Below, one piece after another: positions 49,973 through 61,400 of a DNA stretch of 64,000 nucleotides. The translations under genes and the position numbers were made by a program. The stretch's first letter is position 1. The number at the start of each line of letters is the position of its first letter. Location: contig NZ_CP046171.1 of assembly GCF_011801125.1 (NCBI RefSeq), forward strand, positions 4,278,001 to 4,342,000, given 5' to 3'. This DNA is from Nocardia brasiliensis (lineage in GTDB: Bacteria; Actinomycetota; Actinomycetes; Mycobacteriales; Mycobacteriaceae). The notes beneath the pieces are model-generated. The model was given only the letters and a program-made list of their open reading frames with translations, made no database searches and was not told where the DNA came from.

Positions 49973-51736
49973 CTATCGTTGGTGGACTTCGAGGGCGGTG
50001 CGGACCCCGCTCTCCAGCGCGCCTTCGATCCAGGCCGGTTTGAGGGTGGTGTGGTCGCCGGCCAAATGGATTCTGCCCTCGATGTTGCGAGTGGCCGCGT
50101 GGTGTTCATGCAGCTGGCCCGGGGTGGGAATGACGGCCTCGCCGAGCGCGTATCGGGCCCGCTGCCAGGACTGCGAGACGCCGACACCGGTGAATTCGGC
50201 GTCCACGCGGGGACCGAACATGCGACGCATTCCCGCGAGCGCGAAATGCACCCGCTCGCCCTCGGTGAGCGAATCCCAGCGCATGGCGTCGTCGGACCAG
50301 GTGTAGCTGGCCAGCACGACGCCGCCCTCGGATTCCGGTACGTGCGAGGGGAAATAGGTGAAGCGGTTCGGGCAGTCCGACACGCACCCGCCACCACGGA
50401 AGCCGTTCGGCCCCTGCTCCCAGAACCGGGTCTTGAACTCCAGCAACACCTTTGTGGCCGCATCATGATGCAGTTCGGTGATGGCGCGCCGGGTCGGATA
50501 GGACAGCGGCGGGTCGAAGGTGCAGAACCGGGTGGCGGTCAAAGGAATAGCGAGGATGGCGTAATCGCCCTCGAACGATTCGACCGGGTCCACCGGCGCG
50601 CCGTCGGTGTGCTCGTTGCCGGATTCGGCTGTGGTCCACACCTTTACCCCATGCTCGTGCTGCTCCATGTGCGTCATGCGCTTGCCCTGGTGCACAGCGG
50701 GACCGAGCTTGCTGGTGAGCGCGTCGGTCAGTGTCGCGGTGCCGCCCTCCAGCTCCCAGTAGCTCGCGTCGGGGCGGATCAGGGCATGGTCGACCATCGC
50801 GGAGATGACGCCGTAGTGCAGCCGGGAGGTCAGGTTCTCCAGGGTGCCCACCGCGGCCAGGTGCGCCAGACTCCAGCCGTGCTCGGTCAGATAGCGGTGC
50901 GTGGAATAGTCCTCGTAGGTATTGAAAATCTTTGCCCAGCCCTCGATTCGGCGCTCGATCGGCCAGCCGTCGGGCACCCCCACCTTGTGCAGTGCCGAGT
51001 CGAGCGCGCCTCGGGCCGGAGTGGCCAGGTCAACGCCGAACGCACGATGCAAGGCCGCGGGATCGCGCGCGTAGTCGGCGCGCGTAACGATCCGCCCGTT
51101 GGTGTTGATCAGCGTGCGTCCCGCCGCGGGCGGTGGCTGGAACTCGGCGGCGGGACCGTTGCTCCACTGCTCGCCCGTGAAAGAGCGATACACGACGGGA
51201 GTGACCGCGGCGGACCGCGCCTCCGGGGCGACATCGGCATTGTGGAACTGCCGCCGCCGCAGGCCGAGTTTGTCGGCGAGGGCGAGCACCATGGGATGGG
51301 CGCTCGGTAATCGCATGGCGCCGGCCTCCGCATAGAGCGCCGGATCGGTGAAGATCCCGCGAAAGGTCTTGACACGCCCACCGGTTCGGTTGCCGTTGGC
51401 CTCGATGACCGTGACCTGGTGCCCGGCATCGGCGAGCAGGCTCGCCGCGGTCAGCCCGGCCGGGCCCGCGCCGATCACCAGAACCCGTTTGGGCGCAGTG
51501 GTTTTGGTCAGCCCGGTATCGATCAGTGTGCGCAGGTAGGCCAGCCGCAGATCATTGCCCGCGGCGTCGATGCCCAGCATCTCTCTGGCCAGTTCTACGC
51601 TTCGATCCATCGACCGCGCGAAATCGGTCCGAGCGGCAGGCGCGCCACAGGCGACTGTCGTCGCTCCCGCGGCCAGTGCTCCCGCCGCGACCGCAGTGGT
51701 CAACAACGCACGACGTCCGATCACAGTTTCCGACAC
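49973..51736 (-). CDS. Tat-exported flavin amine oxidase (L-amino-acid/monoamine oxidase type)
   Basis: 587 residues from GTG 51736, chosen because it puts the twin-arginine signal IGRRALLTTAVAAGALAAGATTVAC at the N-terminus; the longer ORF start does not. TTVAC may be a lipobox. FAD fold: VLVIGAGPAGLTAASLLADAGHQVTVIEANGNRTGGRV; C-terminal FAD motif: IHLAGDHTTLKPAWIEGALESGVRTALEV. FDPPLSYPTRRAI and VLLEFKTRFWE are amine-oxidase landmarks. It would oxidise an amine or amino acid at the cell surface, producing hydrogen peroxide. Substrate unknown. Confidence 0.82.
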   Translation of the reverse strand: MSETVIGRRALLTTAVAAGALAAGATTVACGAPAARTDFARSMDRSVELAREMLGIDAAGNDLRLAYLRTLIDTGLTKTTAPKRVLVIGAGPAGLTAASLLADAGHQVTVIEANGNRTGGRVKTFRGIFTDPALYAEAGAMRLPSAHPMVLALADKLGLRRRQFHNADVAPEARSAAVTPVVYRSFTGEQWSNGPAAEFQPPPAAGRTLINTNGRIVTRADYARDPAALHRAFGVDLATPARGALDSALHKVGVPDGWPIERRIEGWAKIFNTYEDYSTHRYLTEHGWSLAHLAAVGTLENLTSRLHYGVISAMVDHALIRPDASYWELEGGTATLTDALTSKLGPAVHQGKRMTHMEQHEHGVKVWTTAESGNEHTDGAPVDPVESFEGDYAILAIPLTATRFCTFDPPLSYPTRRAITELHHDAATKVLLEFKTRFWEQGPNGFRGGGCVSDCPNRFTYFPSHVPESEGGVVLASYTWSDDAMRWDSLTEGERVHFALAGMRRMFGPRVDAEFTGVGVSQSWQRARYALGEAVIPTPGQLHEHHAATRNIEGRIHLAGDHTTLKPAWIEGALESGVRTALEVHQR

Positions 51737-51935
51737 GACCCGACCGATCCTCTCTTGTGGACCTCGAACCGACTGCTCACGCGATGTTTGCCGGACAGTA
51801 GCAGGAATTCCGGATCGGCCTCGGAGCCGCGCGATCGGCACGCCGGAGCAGTTCGCTACACCGCGCTCAGCGGTATCGAGCGCGGTGATTTCTCGCTGAT
51901 CTCGCCATCGGTCGCGCGTCGGTAGGGTCGGTGCC

Positions 51936-52344
51936 ATGCGGTTTCGAGGACGCCGGTTGACGGGCGCGGCGCCCGCTTTACCTGGCTGCCGGGAGCGATC
52001 GAGGCCAAGGTGCCGGGGCGGCCACCTCGGCCGGCTATCGCGGAGCAGGGCCGATGCGCAGCACGCAGATCCATATTCCGCGCGCCACCGTCGACGCGAC
52101 CGCGGCCCAGTTGGACGGCAGCGCTGCGGATTTCGAGGCGATGTCGGCCGCGCTCGCGCACGGTGACCCGTTGCTGGAGGAAGTCATGCGCACCCTGGCC
52201 GTACCCGGTGCCGCGGACGATCTCTACGCCGAGTCCGCCGCGGCGTTCCTGAGCACCCACCTGCTCGTCCGGCATACCGCAAGCACTGATCGCTACTCCG
52301 CAATCGTGTGCCTGGCCCCAGCGACGGACGCTGACGTGTACTGA
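51936..52344 (+). pseudogene. Degraded AraC-type regulator gene, ligand-domain remnant
   Basis: One frame has RFTWLPGAIEAKVPGR, then the next (ATG 52054, 96 residues) has IHIPRATVDATAAQL, HGDPLLEEVMRTLAVPGAADDLYAESAAAFLSTHLLVRH. These resemble consecutive pieces of the N-terminal domain of AraC-family regulators (xLYIPRATL..., DPxLxxLxxAL...LYAESLATALAVHLLRR). A frameshift separates them and no helix-turn-helix follows before the stop at 52344. The 52054 frame has GGAG upstream and could be read as a small protein. The gaps 51737-51935 and 52345-52430 hold nothing I can support. Confidence 0.4.
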
Positions 52345-52430
52345 ACTCCTGAACATGACCGCGCCGATTTCGTCGAATTCGGCTGTGCGAGAGGGGTAAC
52401 GACACGTTCAGGTGATCGAGCCTCCGCACG

Positions 52431-52471
52431 GGTTTCGCGCCGCCGCCGCGGATCGGCGGCGGCGCGAAACC
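52431..52471 (-). terminator. Perfect 18-bp hairpin downstream of the NRPS gene
   Basis: GGTTTCGCGCCGCCGCCG (52431-52448) and its exact complement (52454-52471) form an uninterrupted stem with a 5-nt loop, CGGAT. It lies 18 bp after the NRPS stop on the minus strand. There is no T-tract, as usual in actinobacteria. Being symmetric it may also stop transcripts arriving from the plus strand. Confidence 0.85.
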
Positions 52472-52489
52472 GTGGCGAGGCACCGATTC

Positions 52490-55400
52490 TCACGGTCGGC
52501 GGGCCGACTCCACCTCCCGGAGCAAGGTGTTCAGGCGCGGGCCGATCACGGCGGCGGCTTCCGGGTTCATCATCCCGGTGTGCCATTCATCGATCGGGAT
52601 CTCGTGGATGGTGCCGGTGATATGCCCACGCCAGGTTGCCGCGATCTGATCTCGATAGGACTCGCGGGCGGCGACGAACAGCACGGCGTCACCGTCGAAA
52701 CGGCCCGGTGCGTGCGGCACCGGCAGCGTGAAGCTCTCCGTCACGCGCCGCACCTGCTGCGGGGTGAGGATGCCTTCGCTGCTGAGCCGCTCCGCGATCA
52801 GCGGGAGCAACCGCGCCGGATCGTCGATCTGTGCCGCGTCGTCCATGCCGAGGAATTCCCGCCAGCCGCGCAGGAATTCGGTCAATGCCCGACGACTCTG
52901 TGCCGCATCGGCTTCGGTGTCGGGTACCTGTTCGAGGTTCTCCGCGACGCCGGTGTCGACCAGCGCGAGCAGGCCGACCGAGTGCCCCAGGCGACGCAGC
53001 CGCGCCGCCATCGCGTGGGCGATCTTTCCGCCGAGCGACCAACCGAGCAGGTGGAACGTGGTTTCCGGGAACGACTTCAGGAGTTCCTCGACGTAACGCT
53101 CGGCATAGGCCTCGACTGATTCGAGTCGCGCGCCGTCTTCGACGATGTACGGGTCCTGCAGGCCGTACACGGGCCGGTCCGGGTCCAGGTGTCCCGCGAG
53201 CGCCCCGTACACCCAGGCCAGGCCACCGCCGGGATGGACGCAGAACAGCGGGGTGCCCTTGCCCGCGGCGCGCAGCGGCGTCAGCACGCCGAGCGAGACG
53301 CCCAGCTCCGACTGCGGCGCCGCCAGATACCGCGCGAGCGAGGCGGGCGTCGAGTCGGCGAAGAGCAGCCGGTAGGGCACCGCGATCCCGGTGCGGGAAC
53401 GCAAGCGCGACACCAACTTCATGGCCACCACCGAGGTGCCGCCCAGCGTGAAGAAGTCGTCGTCGACACCGACCCGATCGACACCGAGCACCTCGGCGAA
53501 CACCGCGACCACGGTTTCCTCGAGCGCGGTCGAGGGCGCTCGATACGGCCGCACCGCACCCTCCGGTGCGGGCAGCGCGCGGCGATCGACCTTTCCGTTC
53601 GCGGTCAGCGGCAAGGCGTCGAGCACGGTGACGGTGTCGGGCACCATGAACGACGGCAACCGTCGCGCCACCGCCTGCCGGATCGCCGCCGGATCGAGTC
53701 GGCTCCCCTGCCCCGCGACCACATAGGCGGCCAACCGCGCACCGCCGGAGTCGACAGCGACTACCGCGTGCCGCACATCGTCCAGATCCGCCATGGCCGC
53801 TTCGATCTCGCCGAGTTCCAAGCGTTGTCCGCGAATCTTGATCTGATGGTCGGCGCGGCCGACGAACACCAGTTCGGCCGCGCCGGCACCGACGACCCGC
53901 CACCGCACCACATCTCCCGTGCGGTACAGCACCGAGCCAGGCGCCCCGAAGGGATCGGCAACGAAGGAGGCCGCGGACATACCAGCCCGGTTCAGATATC
54001 CGCGGGCCACACCCGGACCGGCCACGTACAGCTCACCCGCGGTCCCCGGCGCGACCGAACGCAGCGACGAATCCAGCACCAGCACACGGGCTCCCGGAAT
54101 CGGGGCACCCACCGACACCGGATCACCGGCACGCAACCGCGCACCGGCGAGCCAGATGGTCGATTCGGTCGGCCCATAGAGGTTGTGCACCTCGCGGACA
54201 CCGGCGGCATCCGTGCCCGCCCAGAGCCGCACCAGCTCCGGCGGGCATGCCTCGGCGCCGGTCAACAGCATCCGCAGCTCGTCGAGCCCGCCCGGGTCGA
54301 CCGAAAGAGCGACCGCGGGTGCGAGGAAGGCGTGCGTGATGCGCTCGGTGCGCAGCAGTTCGGCCAGCGGCTCCCCGGCGAAGACATCGTCCCCGGCGAC
54401 GACCAAGGCCGCGCCGGCCGGTACCGCGAGCAGCAACTCCAACATCGCCGCATCGAAAGTCCGTGCGGCCACGGCCAATACCCTGGACGCGGCGCCGACC
54501 CGGAAGCGCGAACGCTGCACCGCCGCGACGGCGGCCAGGCCCGCATGGGTCACGGACACGCCCTTGGGCGTCCCCGTCGACCCCGACGTGTACACGACGT
54601 AGGCCGTGTTGCCGGGACGCACCGTCGCTCTCCGGTCGATATCGCTCACCGGTGCACTGCCGCACCGCGAAAGGTCGAGCCGGTCCAGGTCGATCATCCG
54701 AACCTCGGCGTCACCCGCGGCGGAACCAGTACCCACCAGGCCCGAACCTATTGCCGAGAAACCACTTTCACCGCCGAACAGGACGATCTCCGCAGCGCAG
54801 TCGGCGAGAATGACGCGGTTGCGTTCGACCGGATGCGCGGGATCGAGGCAGACGAACGCCGCACCGGACTTGGCGACGGCCCACACCGCGCGCAGCCACG
54901 TCGCCGACCGCGGGACCGCGAGCGCGACCACGGATTCCGGCCCCGCACCGGCATCGATGAGCATGCGGGCACAGCGATTCGACCACTCGTCCAGCTCGCG
55001 ATACGTCCACGCCTGTCCGCCGTCGACCACCGCCACCTGATCCGCGTGCTCGGCGGCCGCGTGATCGAGTATCGCGGACAAGGTGACCGGCTCGGGGCCC
55101 GCGCCACTGACACCCCACGCGGACACCATCGTTCGCTCGCTCGAGTCGAGCACCTCGATCTCGCGCAGCCGCACCGCGGGATCGCCGACCACCGCGTCGA
55201 TCACGCGCACCAGCCGCTGCCCCAGCGTGGCGATGGTCCGCTCATCGAAAAGATCAAGGGCGTAGCTCATCCCGATCAGCAGTCCACCATCGGCGGCCGG
55301 AGCCTCGGACACGGTGACGGTCAGATCGAATCGTTCCACCTCGATGCCGAGATCCACCGGTGTGCAGCGGATTCCCGGCAACTGCGCGTCGATCAGGTCG

Positions 55401-58400
55401 AGGTCGAGATGCTGCGCGGCCAGCATCACCTGGAACAGCGGATGATGCGCCTGACTGCGCGGCGGATCGATCGCCTCCACCACCCGTTCGAACGGAACGT
55501 CGGCATGGGCGAACGCCGCCAGATCGACGCGGCGGCACTGGTCGAGCAGATCGCCGAACGTCTCGGCCGCGTCGACTCGGGTGCGCAACACCAGCGTGTT
55601 GACGAACATGCCGACCAGACCGTCGAGTGCGGCCGCGCCGCGCCCCGCGATCGGCGTACCGATCGCGATATCGCCGCTGCCCGACACTCGCGACAGCAGT
55701 GCCGCAAGCGCCGCGTGCAGCACCATGAACACCGTCGAGTGCCGCGCACGCGCGACTCGGTCCACGCCGGCCGCCGTAGCAGGCTCCAGCACAAAGGAAT
55801 ACGTGCCGCCACGCTGCGAGGCCACGGCGGGCCGGACGCGGTCGGCGGGCACGTCCAGCCGATCCGGCAAGCCCGCCAATTGCTTCGTCCAGTACCCGAG
55901 TTGCCGTGCCGAGACGCTGTCCGGATCGGTTTCCGTGCCGAGCATTTCCCGCTGCCACAGCGTGTAATCCGCGTACTGCACCGGCAACGCGGCCCACTCC
56001 GGTGTCTGCCCTGCCTGGCGCGCGGCGTATGCCTGCGACAGATCGCGCGCCAACGGCCCCAGCGACCATCCGTCCGCCGCGATGTGATGCAGCACCAGCA
56101 CGAGCACATGCTCGCCGGAACCGCTGTCCAGCAGGGTGACCCGCACCGGGAACTCGGTCGACAGTTCGAATCCACGCCGCGCCAACGGCACTACCGCGTC
56201 CACGAGTTCGCCCGCGGCGACGGTGCGCACCTCGACCGGGACGTCGACCTCGTCCGCGGGCACGATCCGCTGACACGGGCTGCCGTCGCGGTCCGGGAAC
56301 ACCGTGCGCAGCGCTTCATGCCGCGCCAGCACATCGCCGATGGCCGCGGTCAGCGCCGCGACATCGAGGGCACCGGTCAACCGCAGTACGAGCGGAATGT
56401 TGTAGGCCGGTGAGTCCGGCGCCAACCGGTTGAGGAACCACATCCGCCACTGCGCGAACGACAATGGCAGCCGTTCGGGCCGCTCGCGAGCCGACAACCG
56501 CATCCGCACCGGTTCCACCGCGCCGGCCGCGCGCACGGCGAGCGTGCGTGCCAGACCGGCGACGGTCGGTGTATCGAACACCTCCCGCACGCTCACCTCG
56601 GTACCCGCCACCGTGCCGAGGCGGGCCGCCACCCGCGTCGCGGACAGCGAATGCCCGCCGAGCGCGAAGAAATCGTCGTCGGCGCCCACCCGGTCGATGC
56701 CCAACACCTCCGCGAACGCCGCGGCCACGAGCTCCTCGAACGGTGTCGCGGCGGCCCGATACGGCACGACCGCCCACTCCGGGGCAGGCAGTGCGCGCGG
56801 ATCCACCTTGCCGTTCGAGGTCAACGGCAGTTCCGCGAGCACCGTGACGACGTCGGGCACCATGAACGACGGCAGGCGGTCCGCCAGTGCCGCCCGGACC
56901 GTGTCCGGGTCAGGCGCGTGTCCCGGACCCGGTGTGACGTAGGCGGCCAAGCGCACCGTGCCGCTGCCGTTCTCGGCATCGTCACCGGTGGTGTGCGGGA
57001 CGACCACCGCCTGGCGCACCTCGGCCAATCCGGCGAGCACGCCCTCGATCTCGCCGAGTTCCAGGCGCTGGGCGCGGATCTTGACCTGCCGGTCGGCGCG
57101 GCCGACGAACATCAGTACGCGCCGCTCGCCCGCGGGCACCCAGCGCACCAGGTCGCCCGTGCGATACATCCGGGAACCGGGCGGCCCGAAGGGATCGGCG
57201 ACGAACGACGACGCCGTCAACGCGCTCCGATCGAGATACCCACGCGCCACACCGCAACCGGCCGTGTACAACTCCCCCACGACGCCCGGTGGCACCGGGC
57301 GCAGGCTCGCGTCCAAGACCACCACTCTGACACCGATAATCGGCTCGCCGAGCGAAACCGGTAGGCCTGACCGCAATTCGGCCGCGGTGACCCAGATCGT
57401 CGCCTCGCTCGGCCCATACAGGTTGTACAGGGCGCGCACCCCGTCGGCGTCGGTGCCGGACCATTGCCGCACCAGGGCGGGCGGGCACGCCTCGCCTGCG
57501 ACCATCAGCACCCGCAGCCCATCGAGCCGCTCGGTCGCCAGCGTGGCCGCCACCGCGGGGGTCAGGCACGCGTGCGTCACGCCTTCGGCAGCGATCAACT
57601 CGGTCAATGGCGCACCGGCGAAGGCGTCACCGGCGGCGACGACCAATGTCGCACCGGCGCAGGCGACCGCGGTCAACTCGAACACCGCCGCATCGAAAGT
57701 CCTTGCGGCGACGGCCAGCATCCGGGCGTCCGGGCCGAGGTCGAACCGCTCCCACTGGGCGGCGGCGACCGCGGCCAAGCCGGAGTTGGTGACCGCGACG
57801 CCCTTCGGTTTACCGGTGGTTCCCGAGGTGTATACGACGTATGCGGTGTTCTCGGGCCGTACCGGAGCACGCCGGTCATCGTCGGTCACCGGTATGTCGC
57901 TGTAGTCGAGCAGATCGAGCCGAGCCACATCGAGCACCGGAGTTCCGTCGCGATGCAGCTGAGCCCGATCCAATCCGGCGGTGTCGCCGTCGGATTCGCC
58001 GTCGACGAGCACCACCGTCGCGGCGACGTCGCCGAGAACGAACCGATTGCGCTCCCACAGTTGTGCGGGATCGACGGAGACGAAGGCGGCACCGGTCTTC
58101 GCGACCGCCCACACCGCACGCACCCAGGCCGACGAGCGCGGCACCGCGATCGCCACCACGGTTTCCGGCCCCGCGCCCTGATCGATCAGCGCTCGCGCGA
58201 ATCGGTTCGACCAGCGATCCAATCCCCGATAGGTCAGGCGGTGCCGGGCATCCACCACCGCGTGCCGATCCGGGTGCGCCGCGGCCACCGCGGAAAGCAT
58301 CTCGCCCAGGGTGCGCGGATCCGGTGCGGTGCCACCATCGCCCCACGCCCGCAACAATTCTCGCTCGCCGGTATCGAGCACTTCGAGATCACGCAGCACG

Positions 58401-61400
58401 GCGGTGGGATCGGCCACCACCGCGCGCAGTATCCGCACGAGTCGATGTGCCAGGTCCGCGACCGTCGAGCGGTCGAAAAGGTCTGTCGCGTAACCGATGG
58501 TGATCGGGATCGCGCCGGTCGAATCCGGCAGGTCGGCGACAGTGAAGGACAGGTCGAAGCGTTCGACGCCGGTGTCGAGCCGCATCGGCGCGACCCGGAT
58601 GCCGGGCAGTTGCGCCGAGGCCGGATCCAGGTCGAGGTTCTGGAATGCCAGCATCACCTGGAACAGCGGGTGGTGCGCCTGCGAGCGGGGCACATCGATG
58701 GCCTCCACCACGCGCTCGAACGGAATGTCGGCGTTGGCGAAGGCCTCGAGATCCACCCGGCGCACCTCGTCCAGCAGGGCGGTGTACGAGCGGGTTTCGT
58801 CGATCCGGGTCCGCAACACCAGGGTGTTGACGAACATGCCGATCACATCGTCGAGCGCGGCCGCGCCCCTACCCGCGATCGGCGTGCCGACGGTGATGTC
58901 GTCGCTGCCGGACATCCTGGACAGCACCAGCGCCAGCGCCGAATGGAACACCATGAACACCGTCGTCTCGCTCGCGTTCGCCAGTGCGCCGATGCCCGCG
59001 AACAATTCGGCGTCCAGCACGAACGAGTAGCTGCCGCCTGCCTGCGAGGCGACCGATGGTCGCGGCCGGTCGGCAGGCAGCTCCAGCCGGTCCGGTGCAC
59101 CCGCCAAATGCGCTGTCCAATAGGACAGCTGGCGTGCCGCCAGGGACCCGGGATCGGTTTCCGAACCCAGCACGCGACGTTGCCACAGCGCGTAATCCAC
59201 GTACTGGACCGGCAACGGGCTCCATTCCGGAGCCAGCCCGGACCGGCGCGCGGTGTACGCGGCGGACAGGTCGCGCGCCAACGGCGCCAGCGACCACCCG
59301 TCCGCGGCAATGTGATGGATCGCCATGGCCAGCACGTACTCCCCCGCACCACAGTCCAGCAGCGTGACACGCAGCGGAAGCTCGTGCGAGAGGTCGAAAC
59401 CGTGCCGCACGGCGTCGGCGGCCGCTGCGGTGAGTTCCGCGGGCGCCACCGACCGCACCTCGATGGGCACCGTGGTGTGGTCGGCAGGCAGTACCCGCTG
59501 CGACGGTGTCCCCTCGTCGTCGGGGAAGACGGTGCGCAGGCTCTCGTGCCTGCGCACCACGTCGCCGAGCGCGGCGCTCAGCGCCGCGGTGTCCAACTCG
59601 CCGGTCAACCGCAGCACCAGCGGGATCGTGTAACCCGCTGCGGCGCCATGGAATCGGTTGATGAACCACATCCGCAGCTGCGCGAACGACAGCGGCACCC
59701 GCTCGGGCCGCTCCTGTGCCACCAGCTCGGGCTGGGCCGCCGCGACGCCACCGGCCGCCGCCAACACCAGCGCCAGCCGCGCGGGGGTCGGCGCCTCGAA
59801 GACCTCGCGCACACCGATCCGCACACCCGCGCTCGCGGACAACCGCGACGCCGCCCGCATCGCCGAGAGCGAATGCCCGCCGAGTGCGAAGAAGTCGTCG
59901 TCCGCGCCGATCCGGTCCACCCCGAGCAGCTCGGCGAACGCCTCCGCGACCAACCGCTCGGCCGGGGTCTCCGGTTTCCGGTAGGTCCGCGTGCGCTGTT
60001 GCGGTTCCGGCAGTGCCGCGCGGTCCAATTTGCCGCTGACCGTGAGCGGCAGCTCGGTCAGCACCACGCACGCGTCAGGCACCATGTGCGCGGGCAGTTG
60101 CTGCCCGGCGGCCGCGAGCACTCGATCCGGCTCGATATCGGCGCCGACGAGGTAGGCGATGAGCCGTTCGGATTCCGCGCGGTGCACCACTACGGCGCGC
60201 GTCACCCCGTCCTGTCGCGCGAGCACCGCTTCGATCTCACCGAGTTCGATCCGCTGCCCACGCACCTTGACCTGGAAGTCGTTGCGACCCAGGAACTCCA
60301 GCTCGCCGTCCGCGGTCCAGCACACCAGGTCACCGGTCCGGTACAGCCGAGAGCCCTGGCACCCATACGGATTCGCCACGAAGGTCGCGGCACTCAGTGC
60401 GGGCCGGTTCAGGTAGCCCCTCGCCTGCTGGATACCACCGAGATACAGCTCACCACGCACGCCGACCGGCACCGGCCGCAGCAGCGCGTCCAGCACGACC
60501 GCCTCGACACCGCGGATCGGCCTGCCCAGTGTCACCGGCGCATCGGGAGCCATCGGCTCGCTGATGGTCGTGACTATGACCGTCTCGGTCGGCCCGTACG
60601 CGACATAGAGCTGCCGCCCCGGTGCCCAGGCCGCGACCAGTTCCGCGGGCACCCGTTCGCCACCGGTGACGAGCACCCGCAGCGACGGCAAGTCGGCGGG
60701 CGACATGGTCGCCAGCACGCTCGTCGTCACGAACGCGTGCGAAACCCGTTGCGTGCGAATAATCTCCGTGAGTTGCGCGCCACCGAAGATGTCCGGCGGC
60801 GAGACGACCAGCGCCGCGCCGTTCGGGTGCGCCATCAGCAGTTCCATCATGACGGCGTCGAAACCCGGTGCCGAGACCGCGAGTACGCGAGCGCTCGCGT
60901 CCACGCGGTACCGCGCACGCTGCTCGGCGGTGAAGTTCGCCAGGCCCTCGTGCGTGACCACCACACCCTTCGGCGTACCCGTAGACCCGGAGGTATAGAC
61001 CACGTAGGCAACGTGTCCCGGGTGGAGCGGGCCGGTCCGGTCCGCGTCGGTCACCGCGTCGGCGGGGAACTGCGCGAGCCGCGCGGGCAGGTCCGGGGCG
61101 TCGAGCAGCACTCGCTCCAGCGCGCCGGGCACCGTGGCGGCGGTCTCGGTCACCGACATCGCCAGGCGCACACCGGCGTCGGCGGTCATGCCGGTGACCC
61201 GATCCAACGGATGGCGCGGGTCGATCGGCACGAAGGCGGCACCGGCCTTGGTCACCGCCCACAGTCCGGCGAGGAACTCGACGCCACGCGGCATCGCCAG
61301 CGCGACCGCGTCACCCGGACCGACGCCGCGGCCGATCAGCAACCGCGCCAACCGGTTCGAGTAGCTCTCCAACTCGCCGAAGCTCAGCGTCACCGGGCCC

